From Pseudonocardia nigra (GTDB lineage: Bacteria > Actinomycetota > Actinomycetes > Mycobacteriales > Pseudonocardiaceae), in the NCBI RefSeq assembly GCF_019396355.1, contig NZ_JAHKRK010000045.1, positions 1-44,412 on the forward strand: a stretch of 44,412 bases of DNA. Direction: 5' to 3'. Shown piece by piece: positions 1 through 8,310 of this stretch (its first letter is position 1; each line of letters starts with the position of its first letter). The position numbers and the translations under genes were made by a program. Under the pieces are notes generated by a model. That model worked only from the letters and a program-made list of their open reading frames with translations. It was not told the origin of the DNA and made no database searches.

Positions 1-77
1 CGTCGCGGTGTCCGGTCGGGCAGCAACGGCTCCAGCCGTGCCCACTCCGCGTCGGTCAAGTCGTGGCGATCAAGCAC
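1..77 (-). CDS. IS5-type transposase, N-terminal fragment (cut by window edge)
   Basis: The minus strand from a GTG at 77 reads VLDRHDLTDAEWARLEPLLP followed by DRTPRR, the typical start of the DUF4096-like N-terminal domain of IS5-family transposases. Only about 25 codons lie in the window, so it cannot be judged whether the element is complete. A terminal inverted repeat would be expected between about 78 and 150, but none could be recognised with one end only. If intact it would be a DDE transposase that moves its own insertion sequence. Confidence 0.6.
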   Translation of the reverse strand, partial: MLDRHDLTDAEWARLEPLLPDRTPR

Positions 78-844
78 AGAAGAGATCTACCGCAGCCGAC
101 CCGCATGATCCACGGGACACGCTCTAGTCCGATCGGTCGGGCTCGTGCGTTCCTCCGGGACCCGTACGGGGTAGCCCAATGACGTGTGGATGTGCGTCGT
201 GGTTCCGCTGGCCGTCATGCTGATCGCGATCGGCCTGCAGCGGCTCGAGGCGGGGCTGCTGCCCGACCGGAACCGATCCACGCATCACGAGCGGAGCATC
301 CGGCGCCGTGTGCGGACGCGACGGGCCGTGCAGCCCCGTGCGGGGCTCGCGCTCCTGTCCCGTGCCGCAAAGTCGTCTGGCAGTCCGTACAACCGCATCC
401 ACCGCTTCCCGGCCCGGCGCCGCCTCGTGCACGGCCGCGGCTGACCCGCGTCCCGTCACCCGCCGGGGTGGTCCTGAGGTCCCCGCGTGTCGCCCGATCG
501 GCGTTCCCGCCGTTGTGGCGTCCCCGGCCGGGTACCCGCGGCCACAGTGGACCGGAAGGGGATCGCCGTGCCAGCGGACATCGGGTCTGTGCAGGTCACC
601 GCCCACGTGACGCCGGCCGGCTCCTGAGCCCGGGAGCGGGCGGTCTGGCTCGGCTCCGCCGCCCGCTCCCGACCCCATTCCCGACCCGACTCGCGCGCAC
701 GGATCGCCCGACTCGCGCGCACGGATCGCCCGACTCGCGGGAGGGCCCGCGCGGTTCTCCGCGAGTCGGGGCCTGAGTGCGCGCGAGTCGGAGTCTGAGT
801 GCGCGCGAGTCGGGGCCTGAGTGCGCGCGAGTCGGGATCGGAAC
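78..844. other. 767-bp stretch with no convincing gene
   Basis: This stretch lies between the transposase start and the last gene of the leftward operon. The best open frame is a plus-strand one at 184-444, which begins with one hydrophobic segment (MWMCVVVPLAVMLIAIGL) and then turns into low-complexity Arg/Pro/Ala sequence. It could be a decayed small membrane protein, but nothing supports expression. The long minus-strand frames here have the composition of GC-rich noise. The right third (685-838) is made of short inverted tandem repeats, listed separately. Confidence 0.5.
685..838. repeat. Inverted clusters of 22-bp tandem repeats
   Basis: Units beginning CCCGACTCGCGCGCAC repeat with a 22-bp period at 685 and 707, with a partial third unit from 729. 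After a short centre the reverse complement (GTGCGCGCGAGTCGG) repeats three times with the same 22-bp period up to about 838. The two clusters can fold into long alternative hairpins. They start just past the stop codon of the SDR gene at 845, so they may also end transcription of the long leftward operon. Confidence 0.7.
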
Positions 845-1618
845 TCAGTGCGCCCGGACCAGCCCGCCGTCGCACCGGATCTGCTCACCGGTGACGTACG
901 AGGCCGCGGCGCTCGCCAGGAACGTGACGACGGCCGCGAACTCGGCGGGGGTGCCGTAGCGGCCGGTCGGGATCGTCGCCTCGGAGCGGGCCCTGGCCTC
1001 CGCGGGCGTGACCCCGGTGCGGCCGGCGACCGCCTCGTCCAGCACGCCCACCCGGTCGGTGTCGATGCGGCCCGGCAGCACCATGTTGACGGTCACGCCG
1101 TCCGCTGCGACCTCGCTCGCGAGCGTCTTGAGGTAGCCCGCGAGCGCGGCGCGCCCCGCGTTGGACGCCACGAGCTGCGCGATCGGCTGCTGCACCCCGC
1201 TCGACGCGATGGCGACGATCCGCCCGAAGCCGCGTTCGCGCATCCCGGGCAGCACAGCGGCGACGAGCCGCTGGTGCGGGTGCACGAGCTGCGCGACGGC
1301 GGCGGACATCTGGTCCGGCGTGAAGTCGACGGCGCTACCCGGCGGGGGCCCGCCGCCGTTGAGCACCAGCACGTCGACCGGGCCGAACTCCTCTTCGGCC
1401 CGGGCGACGAGGGTGGCGGCACCGTCGGGCTCGGTGATGTCGGCCTCGACGCCGATGGCCGAGGGCAGCCGCTCCGCCTCCGCGCGCACCTGCTCGCCGC
1501 GTCGGCCGGCGAGGACGACGTGCGCGCCCTCCGCCGCGAGTGCCTGGGCCACGGCGAGGCCGAGCCCCGACGTGGAACCGGGGACGAGCGCGACCCGTCC
1601 CTGCAGACCGAGATCCAT
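845..1618 (-). CDS. SDR family oxidoreductase, atypical active site
   Basis: A 257-residue NAD(P)-binding short-chain dehydrogenase/reductase-like protein, the last gene of the long leftward operon. The N-terminal Rossmann motif reads PGSTSGLGLA, and the C-terminus (SYVTGEQIRCDGG) is classic for the family. Two signatures are altered: the usual NNAG is LNGGGPPPG, and the Tyr-x3-Lys pair is replaced by a region reading ASNAGRAALAGYLK, which lacks the tyrosine. The NGGGPPPG form resembles the 'BKR-like' SDR subgroup (established family knowledge). The ATG at 1618 overlaps the stop codon of the DapA-like gene (ATGA), implying translational coupling. It probably acts on an intermediate of the acid-degradation pathway; the substrate is unknown and catalysis may be non-canonical. 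Confidence 0.9.
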   Translation of the reverse strand: MDLGLQGRVALVPGSTSGLGLAVAQALAAEGAHVVLAGRRGEQVRAEAERLPSAIGVEADITEPDGAATLVARAEEEFGPVDVLVLNGGGPPPGSAVDFTPDQMSAAVAQLVHPHQRLVAAVLPGMRERGFGRIVAIASSGVQQPIAQLVASNAGRAALAGYLKTLASEVAADGVTVNMVLPGRIDTDRVGVLDEAVAGRTGVTPAEARARSEATIPTGRYGTPAEFAAVVTFLASAAASYVTGEQIRCDGGLVRAH

Positions 1619-2508
1619 CAGGCGTTCACCTCCGTGGGCACCGCTGCGAGGTGCGCGTCGACGAGGGGCAGAAGGGGCGTCGGCACCGCCGGGGCCGGCG
1701 GCCGGACGGCCGCGTCGGCGAGGACGCCGCGGCGGCGCAGGATCTCCTTGCGCAGGGCGAGCCCGATCCCGGGCTGCGCCTCGAAGTTCACCAGCGGCAG
1801 CCAGGGTGCGAAGACGTCCCGGGCGGTGCGGTAGCCGCCGCCGTCCCAGGCCCGCAGCGCCGCCAGCAGCGCTTCGGGGTGGGAGAAGCCGGTCATGGCG
1901 CCCGCGGCGCCCGCCGCGAGCTCGTCGAGCAGGCCGACGCCGCCGAGCCCACCGAACACGGGCACCTGCGTCCCGGCCGTGAGCGCCGCGATCGCCGCGG
2001 CCGTCGGCGGCGCCTCGGACTTCACCGCCACCACGAACGGGCAGCGCTCCAGTGTGGCGAGCACCTGCGCGGGCGAGATCCGGACCCCGGACGCCACCGG
2101 GTAGTCCTGCAGGACGATCCCGGTGCCGGTGGCGTCCTGCACGGCGGTGAGGTGCGCGGCGAGCACATCCGGGTCGGGGCTGTTGACCTGCACCATCAGG
2201 GCGGCGGGTGCAGCCGCGGACACGGCCGTGCCCGCCTGCTCGACGGCGACCGCGGTGGTGCGCGCGGAGAGTCCCACCACGATCGGCAGGTCCGGTGCCT
2301 CCGCCGCGACGGTGCGCACGACGAGCGCCTGCTCGGCCGAGTTCAGTGCGGCGCCCTCGCCGAACACCCCCAGCGCCACCAGGCCGGTGGCCGGGACACC
2401 GGCGAACATGCGCACCTGTCGGCGCAACGACTCCTCGTCGACCCGCAGGTCGGGGGCGGCGAAGGGCGTGGCGAGCACGCCCCACAGGCCCCGCGCGAGA
2501 GGTTTCAT
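1618..2508 (-). CDS. Dihydrodipicolinate synthase/N-acetylneuraminate lyase superfamily protein
   Basis: A 296-residue class I aldolase-type TIM barrel of the DapA superfamily, usual length. It begins MKPLARGLWGVLATPF, has the GVFGEGAALNSAEQ loop corresponding to the GxxGE substrate loop, a Tyr in the QDYP segment (the YN position of true DHDPS), and the likely Schiff-base lysine in VVAVKSEAPP. The poor match to the DHDPS motifs and the position inside a catabolic/transport operon argue against a role in lysine synthesis; a retro-aldol or dehydratase step on an oxo-acid is more likely (inference). The start overlaps the TRAP permease stop (ATGA at 2508) and the end overlaps the SDR start. Confidence 0.88.
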   Translation of the reverse strand: MKPLARGLWGVLATPFAAPDLRVDEESLRRQVRMFAGVPATGLVALGVFGEGAALNSAEQALVVRTVAAEAPDLPIVVGLSARTTAVAVEQAGTAVSAAAPAALMVQVNSPDPDVLAAHLTAVQDATGTGIVLQDYPVASGVRISPAQVLATLERCPFVVAVKSEAPPTAAAIAALTAGTQVPVFGGLGGVGLLDELAAGAAGAMTGFSHPEALLAALRAWDGGGYRTARDVFAPWLPLVNFEAQPGIGLALRKEILRRRGVLADAAVRPPAPAVPTPLLPLVDAHLAAVPTEVNA

Positions 2509-4589
2509 CAGGTGGTCGTCTCCTTCGGGGAGGGAGTTGTCGGGGCCGGTCCGGACCTGGTGCGCCGGCGCCGCCGCCCCACCAGGTGCGCCGCGACCCC
2601 CGCCAGGATCGCCACCGCGCCGACGCCGATGGCGACGGGCGCCATCACCAGCAGCGCGACGGCGGCGACCGCGAACAGGGCGCGCTCGGGCCACTGCGCG
2701 GGCCCGACGAGCCACGCCCCGGTGACGACGGCCAGCGCGGCGACCGCGGCGGCGGCGGTGATCGCAGCGGTGACGACCGTACCGGCGCCGCCCGCGAACA
2801 GCAGCCCGACGCCCTGTGGCGAGAGCACGACGATGAACGGGACGAGGAAGGCCGGCAGCGTATACTTCCAGGTGAGCCACATCGTCCGCACCGGCTTGCC
2901 GCCCGTGATCGCCGACGCGGCGAACGGCGACAGTGCGGTGGGCGGCGAGACCTCGCTCAGCACCGAGTAGTAGAAGACGAACATCGCCGCGGCGAAGGCG
3001 GGCACGCCCACGTCCTGCAGCGCCGGGCCGATGATCACCCACGAGATGATGAAGCTCGCCGTGACGGGCACGGCCAGCCCGAGCAGGATCACCGAGATCG
3101 CCGAGAACAACGCCGTCAGCGCGAGGTTCCCGCCCGCGATCATGACGATGATGTTGGCCAGCTTGAGACCGAGCCCGGTCAGCGTCATGACCCCGACGAT
3201 GATCCCGGCCGCGGCCATCACCGGCACCACCGACAGCGCGCCGGTGGCCCCGGACCCGAGGGCCTCGAGGGTTCGCCGGGGGGTCATCCACGCTTGGCGT
3301 TCGAGGAAGCTCAGCACGAACGCGAGCGCGGTGGCGAGCACCACGGCGCGGAAGGGCGTGTAGCCCATCGCCATGAACACGACGATCGCGATGAGCGAGC
3401 TGAAGTGGTACCCGAACCGGAGCAGCAGCTTCCCGGCCGGTTGGACGTCGAGGTCGATCGCGTGCGTCTTGAAGCGGCGCGCGTCCATCTCGACCGCGAG
3501 GATGATTCCGAAGTAGTACAGCAGCGTCGGGATCGTCGCCCAGATCAGCACCTGCAGGTAGGAGACGCCGAGCAGCTCCGCGATGATGAACGCCGCGGCC
3601 CCGAGGGTGGGCGGTGACATGATCGCGCCGATACCGGCCGCGGCCAGGACGGCGCCCCCGTTCTCCTGCGGGTAGCCCGCGCGGCGCAGCAGCGGCCAGG
3701 TGACGCCACCGAGGGTGACGGTGGTGGCCACCCCAGAGCCCGACACGGTGCCGAGCAGGAACCCGGCCAGCGTCACGGTTCGCCCGGGGCCCGCAGCCGA
3801 CTGGCCGAAGGCGGAGAACGACATGTCGATGAAGAAGCGGGTGGCCCCGGAGTACGTCAGGACGGCGCCATAGATCGTGAACAGGATGATGTAGGTGGCG
3901 GCCACGTCCATCGGCACACCGAAGAGGCCCTGGGTGCCCATCACGTTGTGCCCGACCAGCCGGGGCCACTGGTAGTCGGCCGTGGCGAACGGGCCGGGGA
4001 AGAAGGACCCGAAGCGCGCGTAGCCGAGGAAGCCCAGGACGACGAGCGGCACGAGCAGTCCGACGGTGCGCCGGGCCGCCTCGAGGGTGAGAACGATCGC
4101 GATCGTGCCCATCACGAGGTCGAGGTCGGTGGGCACCACCGCCCGCCGGAAGAAGGAATCCCAGTCCGACACGATGTAGGCGAACGGCACGAGCGCCACC
4201 GCCGCGAGCAGCCAGTCGACGAGGTGCGGGTGGTCCGGGCGGTCCTCCGCCTTCGCCCGCTGCGGCCGTGGCCAGCCGCGGTAGACCAGGAACGTCATCG
4301 ACAGCCCGACCCCGAGGAACGACGGCAGGTAGACCTGCACGGGCATCGGGTTGAACACCCACCACAGGGCGTACAAGGACAGGCCGATGCCCATCGCCTG
4401 CACGACGCGCAGGGGAATCCCGGACAGGTGCCGCGCCGGCTTCTCGGACTCGTACTCGGCGAGGAGCGCCTCCTCGTCGATGGGCTCGTCGATGGGCTTG
4501 TCGATGGGCTTGTCGCCGGCCTCGTCGACGGTGCTGGTGGTGTCGTCCTCGGCCGAGGCGCGCCCGGGGTCGTCGTGCCGCTTCCTCAT
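2508..4589 (-). CDS. TRAP transporter fused permease (4TM + 12TM), TAXI type
   Basis: A 693-residue inner-membrane protein that fuses the small and large permease subunits of a tripartite ATP-independent periplasmic transporter, the form found with TAXI binding proteins. A hydrophilic N-terminus (about 50 residues, with the short repeat DKPIDKPIDEPIDEE) precedes many hydrophobic segments. Conserved large-subunit features include SGSGVATTVTLGGVTWPLL, the GAIMSPPTLGAAAFI segment and SPPTALSPFAASAITGG. It would use a cation gradient to import the ligand delivered by the TAXI lipoprotein encoded upstream (5127-6140). It overlaps the DUF1850 gene by 4 bp and the DapA-like gene by 1 bp, so these genes are coupled. 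Confidence 0.93.
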   Translation of the reverse strand: MRKRHDDPGRASAEDDTTSTVDEAGDKPIDKPIDEPIDEEALLAEYESEKPARHLSGIPLRVVQAMGIGLSLYALWWVFNPMPVQVYLPSFLGVGLSMTFLVYRGWPRPQRAKAEDRPDHPHLVDWLLAAVALVPFAYIVSDWDSFFRRAVVPTDLDLVMGTIAIVLTLEAARRTVGLLVPLVVLGFLGYARFGSFFPGPFATADYQWPRLVGHNVMGTQGLFGVPMDVAATYIILFTIYGAVLTYSGATRFFIDMSFSAFGQSAAGPGRTVTLAGFLLGTVSGSGVATTVTLGGVTWPLLRRAGYPQENGGAVLAAAGIGAIMSPPTLGAAAFIIAELLGVSYLQVLIWATIPTLLYYFGIILAVEMDARRFKTHAIDLDVQPAGKLLLRFGYHFSSLIAIVVFMAMGYTPFRAVVLATALAFVLSFLERQAWMTPRRTLEALGSGATGALSVVPVMAAAGIIVGVMTLTGLGLKLANIIVMIAGGNLALTALFSAISVILLGLAVPVTASFIISWVIIGPALQDVGVPAFAAAMFVFYYSVLSEVSPPTALSPFAASAITGGKPVRTMWLTWKYTLPAFLVPFIVVLSPQGVGLLFAGGAGTVVTAAITAAAAVAALAVVTGAWLVGPAQWPERALFAVAAVALLVMAPVAIGVGAVAILAGVAAHLVGRRRRRTRSGPAPTTPSPKETTT

Positions 4590-5113
4590 GAGGACTCCTC
4601 GACGTCGAGGACAACGGTGGGATCGGAGGGGGCGAGCGGAGGCAGCGCGACCGGCGGGTGGCCGGGGACGTGCAGGGTGCGCTCGCCGAGGGCGGTGGCG
4701 GCGATCGACAGCTCGGCGAAGGCCGGGTTGCGGTCCGGTGCCGCCACCCAGTTGCGACGGTCGCCGTCCGGGGCGGCGGTGACCGGCCCCGGTACGGCGT
4801 AGTACTCCTCGAGCACCGCGAGCTGGTCGGCGGCGAGCTCGACGAGTACGAAACGCCCGTCGGCGGCCACGCGGTAGCGCTCCTCCGCCGGCGTGCGGTA
4901 GATCGAGTTGCGGTAGCTCACGGCGAAGGTCCCTGCGGTGAGCGGCACCTGCGCGAGCAGTGCCCCCTCGGCGTCGCGCACGGTCACCGCGCGGCCGGCG
5001 CCGCCCGCGTCGGCCGCTCCGGCGCAGCCGACGAGCCCGATGCCCGACACCGCGCCCGCCACGACGCCGACGGCACAGGCGACGGCGGCGAGGCGGGCGC
5101 GGAGCGGGACCAC
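4586..5113 (-). CDS. DUF1850 domain-containing protein
   Basis: A 175-residue protein with an N-terminal hydrophobic export signal ending in a possible lipobox (LVGCAG, Cys about residue 29), followed by a DUF1850-type domain (VSYRNSIYRTPAEERYRV, then a C-terminal strand-rich part). DUF1850 proteins occur almost only beside TAXI-TRAP permeases (established association; function not known), as here. The start is a GTG at 5113 with GGGGA upstream; only 13 bp separate it from the TAXI gene. An extracytoplasmic accessory role in TRAP transport is an inference. Confidence 0.82.
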   Translation of the reverse strand: MVPLRARLAAVACAVGVVAGAVSGIGLVGCAGAADAGGAGRAVTVRDAEGALLAQVPLTAGTFAVSYRNSIYRTPAEERYRVAADGRFVLVELAADQLAVLEEYYAVPGPVTAAPDGDRRNWVAAPDRNPAFAELSIAATALGERTLHVPGHPPVALPPLAPSDPTVVLDVEESS

Positions 5114-5126
5114 GATGTTCCCCGGA

Positions 5127-6140
5127 TCAGCCTGCTGCCTGCTCGAAGTAGGCCTGCGCGCCCGGGCAGACGGGCACGAAGCCGACGTCGCCCGCCGTGG
5201 CCGGGTCGAGGGCCTCGGCCGCCGGGTGGACGGTGGTCAGCTGCTGCTTGTTCTCGAAGATCGTCCGGGTGATGTCCTGCTGGAGTTGCTCCGGCATGTC
5301 GGACCGCACGACGAGGACGTTCGGCACCACGACCTCCGGGACGGGCTGGGTCTGCCCCTGGTAGGTATCTGCCGGGATCTCCTCCGACAGGTAGTACGGG
5401 CCGTACTGCTCCGACAGCGGTTTGGCGTACTCGCCGGTGGGGATCAGCACCATGTCGCCGGTGCTCGCCAGGTCGACCAGGGCACCGGTCGGCAAGCCAC
5501 CCGACCAGAAGCCGGCGTCGATCGTGCTGTCGCGCAGCGCCTGCACCGTCTCCCCGACGCCCAGCTGGGCCCGCTGGATGTCGGTGTCGGGGTTGATCCC
5601 GGCGGCCTCGAGGATCCGGACGGCGATCACCTCGGTGCCCGACCCGGGCGAGCCGACGGACACGCGCTTGCCCCGCAGGTCCTCAATGGTCCGGATACCG
5701 GTAGCGCCCGTGGTGACCGGCTGCGTGAAGTTGTTGTAGAGCTTGCCGAGGGTGCAGACGTCGACCGGGTTGCCCTCGAACTGACCCGCCCCCTCCACGG
5801 CGTCGGCCACCGTGTCGCCGAGCGCCAACGCGAGGTCGGCGGCACCGTTCTGCACCAGCAGGAGGTTGTCGACGGAGGCGTTGGTCTCCTGGACCGTGGC
5901 CGTGATGCCCTCGACGCTCTGGCTGAGCACGTTGGCGATGCCGCCGCCGTAGGGGTAGTAGACGCCGCCGGTGCCGCCCGTGGCGATGGACAGCGTGCCG
6001 TCCGCACCGGGTGGCTGATCGCCTCCGCCTCCGCCCCCGCCGCCGCAGCCGGCGAGCAGCAGTGTGCCGGCGGCCACGAGCGCGCCGAGTGCCCGGCGGT
6101 GTGCTCCGGACGGGCGCCGGCTCCTGGACGTGTGGGCCAT
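5127..6140 (-). CDS. TAXI family TRAP transporter solute-binding lipoprotein
   Basis: A 337-residue extracytoplasmic binding protein. The chosen ATG at 6140 has a strong Shine-Dalgarno (GGAGGAGGG) and is followed by an Arg-rich n-region, a hydrophobic stretch and the lipobox LLAGC, then a run of glycines that tethers the domain to the membrane. The mature part has the TAXI hallmark IATGGTGGVYYPYGGGIANVL, plus LRGKRVSVGSPGSGTEVIAV and a DAGFWSGGLPTGAL segment typical of this family. TAXI proteins bind carboxylates such as glutamate or 2-oxoglutarate; the ligand here is unknown. It is the second extracytoplasmic receptor type in the operon besides three TctC-like ones. Confidence 0.93.
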   Translation of the reverse strand: MAHTSRSRRPSGAHRRALGALVAAGTLLLAGCGGGGGGGGDQPPGADGTLSIATGGTGGVYYPYGGGIANVLSQSVEGITATVQETNASVDNLLLVQNGAADLALALGDTVADAVEGAGQFEGNPVDVCTLGKLYNNFTQPVTTGATGIRTIEDLRGKRVSVGSPGSGTEVIAVRILEAAGINPDTDIQRAQLGVGETVQALRDSTIDAGFWSGGLPTGALVDLASTGDMVLIPTGEYAKPLSEQYGPYYLSEEIPADTYQGQTQPVPEVVVPNVLVVRSDMPEQLQQDITRTIFENKQQLTTVHPAAEALDPATAGDVGFVPVCPGAQAYFEQAAG

Positions 6141-6320
6141 GACCCTCCTCCTCGTGGTGCCCCGTCGGGCGCCGTCGCGACGTTGCGTGAGTGACCGAGA
6201 GTGGGGCACTTCGTGGCAGGTAAACATGTCACATCGCCGGAGCGGCGCCACCCCCTGCGACGCGATCGTGATGCGAGCCGGCGCGTCGCTCAGCGCTGAT
6301 GCTCGCTCCGCAAGCTCCGG
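6141..6320. other. 180-bp gap inside the leftward operon
   Basis: This is the largest non-coding gap within the leftward gene row, between the first TctC-like gene and the TAXI gene. Apart from the ribosome-binding site of the TAXI gene at its left end, no clear hairpin or promoter could be identified. It is long enough to hold a secondary promoter, which would make the TRAP half (845-6140) separately expressible. Confidence 0.4.
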
Positions 6321-7304
6321 TCAGCCGGCCCGCAGCTCCTGCGCCACCGGCCCGTACACCTCCACGATCTCGTCGAGGATCGCCCGGAACTCCTGCGCCC
6401 CGATGAACTCGTCCGGGACGTAGGCCTCGTCGAGCTGCTGCCGGACGGAGTCGTCGGCCAGCGCGTCCCGCATCGTGGCCTCCAGCTCGGCGATGATCTC
6501 CGGCGGCGTCCCGACCGGCGCACCCAGCCCGAAGATCGACGTGCTGTAGGTGAGCTCGGGGAAGCCAAGCTCGACGAGCGTGGGCGTGTCCGGCAGGTAG
6601 TCGACGCGCTCGGCGGTGCTGATCGCCAGCGGCCGGAACGCGCCGGCGTCGATCTGCTCGCGGACATCCTGCGATACGTTGATCATCACGGCGTCCACGG
6701 TGCCGCCGAGGATCGCCTGGATCAGCTCGGCGTTGCCGTTGAACGGCACCACCGTGACCTGGACGCCGTACAGGTTCGCGAGGCGGCGCAGCTCGATGGC
6801 CTGGGAGGTGGTGGCCCCCGGGGTGCCGACGGTCAGCTCGCCGGGCCGCTGCCGCGCCGCGTCGAAGAACGCGGCGCCGTCGGCGAACGGGGAGCCCGCG
6901 CCGACGGCCAGCATCGACGGGATCTGGGTGATCACGCCGATCGTCTGGAAGTCCTCCGGCCCGTAGGCGACGTCCTGGATCAGCGGGGTGACCACCGTCG
7001 ACGGGGCCGCGATCAGCTTGAGCGTGTACCCGTCGGGCTCGCTGCTGATGAGCTCGTTCATCGCCACCGAACCGGCCGCGCCGGGCAGGTTCTCCACGAG
7101 CACCGGCTGGCCGAGGCGCTGCTCCATGGACGCGCCCATCGTGCGGGCGGCGAGGTCGGTCGGCCCGCCCGCGGTGTAGGGGACGAGCACCCGGATCTCC
7201 TCCGTGGGGAACTCCTCGGGAGCCGCGTCCGACCCGCTCCCGCCACCGCACGCGGCGGCGAGCATTGACAGGGCGGCGATCGCCACCCACTTCCCGTGTC
7301 GCAT
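6321..7304 (-). CDS. TctC/Bug-family tripartite tricarboxylate transporter binding lipoprotein (copy 1)
   Basis: A 327-residue extracytoplasmic binding protein. The signal peptide ends in the lipobox LAAACG (Cys about residue 19). The Bug-family signatures are VLVPYTAGGPTDLAAR near residue 40, VENLPGAAGSVAMNEL, the VGTPGATTSQAIEL loop and VVPFNGNAELIQAILGG. The start ATG at 7304 has AAGGAG upstream. It should present a carboxylate to the TctAB permease encoded further upstream. It is one of three paralogues in this operon and lies 25 bp from copy 2. Confidence 0.94.
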   Translation of the reverse strand: MRHGKWVAIAALSMLAAACGGGSGSDAAPEEFPTEEIRVLVPYTAGGPTDLAARTMGASMEQRLGQPVLVENLPGAAGSVAMNELISSEPDGYTLKLIAAPSTVVTPLIQDVAYGPEDFQTIGVITQIPSMLAVGAGSPFADGAAFFDAARQRPGELTVGTPGATTSQAIELRRLANLYGVQVTVVPFNGNAELIQAILGGTVDAVMINVSQDVREQIDAGAFRPLAISTAERVDYLPDTPTLVELGFPELTYSTSIFGLGAPVGTPPEIIAELEATMRDALADDSVRQQLDEAYVPDEFIGAQEFRAILDEIVEVYGPVAQELRAG

Positions 7305-7329
7305 CGTCTGCTCCTTACGCCGGGCGCCG

Positions 7330-8295
7330 TCAGGCGCCGAGGATCGGCTCGTACACGGCCTGCGTGTTGTCGAGGATGGCCCGCAGCTCGTCCGCGCCGC
7401 GGAACTCCGGGCCGATGTAGCGCTCGCCGACCGTCTCGACGACCGTCGGGTCCGAGTGGGCCTTGCGCAGCGCGTCCTCCAGCCGGGTCACCACCGGGTC
7501 CGGCATGCCCGCGGGGCCGGCCAGCCCGAACGTGGAACCGGACAGGGTGAGGCCGGGGAAGCCCGCCTCCACCAGCGTCGGGGTGTCGGGGAGCCACTCG
7601 AGGCGCTCCTCGGTGGACACCGCCAGCGGCCGGAAGCTGCCCGCCTCGATGTTCTCCACGACGTCCTGCGAGGCGTTGATGAGGACCGCGTCGACGTTGC
7701 CACCGAGCAGCGCGGTGGTCATCTCGGCGTTGCCGTTGAACGGGACCACGGTGAACTCGACGCCGAACTCGTCGCGCATCCGCTGCAGCTCGATGGCCTG
7801 CGGGGTGGACGCCCCCGGGACGCCCAGGGTGACCGTGCCCGGCTGCTGCCGGGCGGCGTCGGTGAGGGCGCCGATGTCCTGGTACTGCGAGTTGGCGCCG
7901 ACCGCGAACAGGGACGGCACCTCGGACATCACGCCGATCGTCGTGATGTCCGCCGCGGTGTAGCCGACGTCGTTGGCCAGCGGCGTCAGCACCGTGGTGC
8001 CCGCGGTGACCAGCGCCAGCGTGTACCCGTCCGGTTCGGAACCGATGAGCTCCTGGGTGGCGACGGCCCCGGAGCCGCCGGGCAGGTTCTCCACGACCAC
8101 GGGCTGCCCGAGGTCCTGCTCGAGGAACTCCCCGTAGGCGCGCGCGGTCAGGTCGGTGGGGCCGCCCGCGGCGTAGGGCACGATCAGCCGGATCGACTCG
8201 CTGGGGAACGGCGCGTTCTCCTGCGCCCCACCGCCGCATGCGGCCAGCAGGGTGAGCGCCGCGAGACCGACGGCGGCGAGCATGCGTCGTTGCAT
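7330..8295 (-). CDS. TctC/Bug-family tripartite tricarboxylate transporter binding lipoprotein (copy 2)
   Basis: A 321-residue paralogue of the flanking copies. The signal peptide ends LLAACGGG; the body has LIVPYAAGGPTDLTARAYG, VENLPGGSGAVATQEL, the VTLGVPGASTPQAIEL loop and VVPFNGNAEMTTALLGG. The ATG at 8295 has GGGAGGA 5-10 bp upstream. The segment that lines the ligand pocket in Bug proteins (SGSTFGLAGPAGMPD) differs from copies 1 and 3 (STSIFGLGAPVGTPP and STTTFGVIAPAGTPE), so the three may bind different acids (inference). Confidence 0.94.
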   Translation of the reverse strand: MQRRMLAAVGLAALTLLAACGGGAQENAPFPSESIRLIVPYAAGGPTDLTARAYGEFLEQDLGQPVVVENLPGGSGAVATQELIGSEPDGYTLALVTAGTTVLTPLANDVGYTAADITTIGVMSEVPSLFAVGANSQYQDIGALTDAARQQPGTVTLGVPGASTPQAIELQRMRDEFGVEFTVVPFNGNAEMTTALLGGNVDAVLINASQDVVENIEAGSFRPLAVSTEERLEWLPDTPTLVEAGFPGLTLSGSTFGLAGPAGMPDPVVTRLEDALRKAHSDPTVVETVGERYIGPEFRGADELRAILDNTQAVYEPILGA

Positions 8296-8310
8296 GGGGT
8301 CCTCCCGGGA

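Noticed and set aside
184..444. Small membrane protein on the plus strand
   Set aside because: Only the first 20 residues look like a membrane helix; there is no ribosome-binding site and the rest is low-complexity.
685..838. Repeats considered as a CRISPR array
   Set aside because: The 22-bp units are contiguous without unique spacers, occur in both orientations, and no cas genes are near.
1618..2508. Assignment as dapA of lysine biosynthesis
   Set aside because: Key DHDPS motifs (GTTGE, YNxP) are altered and the gene is embedded in a transport and catabolic operon.
1618..4614. 998-codon minus-strand open frame
   Set aside because: It is an alternate frame of the DUF1850, TRAP permease and DapA-like genes; the real genes show family motifs in the other frames, and the long frame arises from very high GC.
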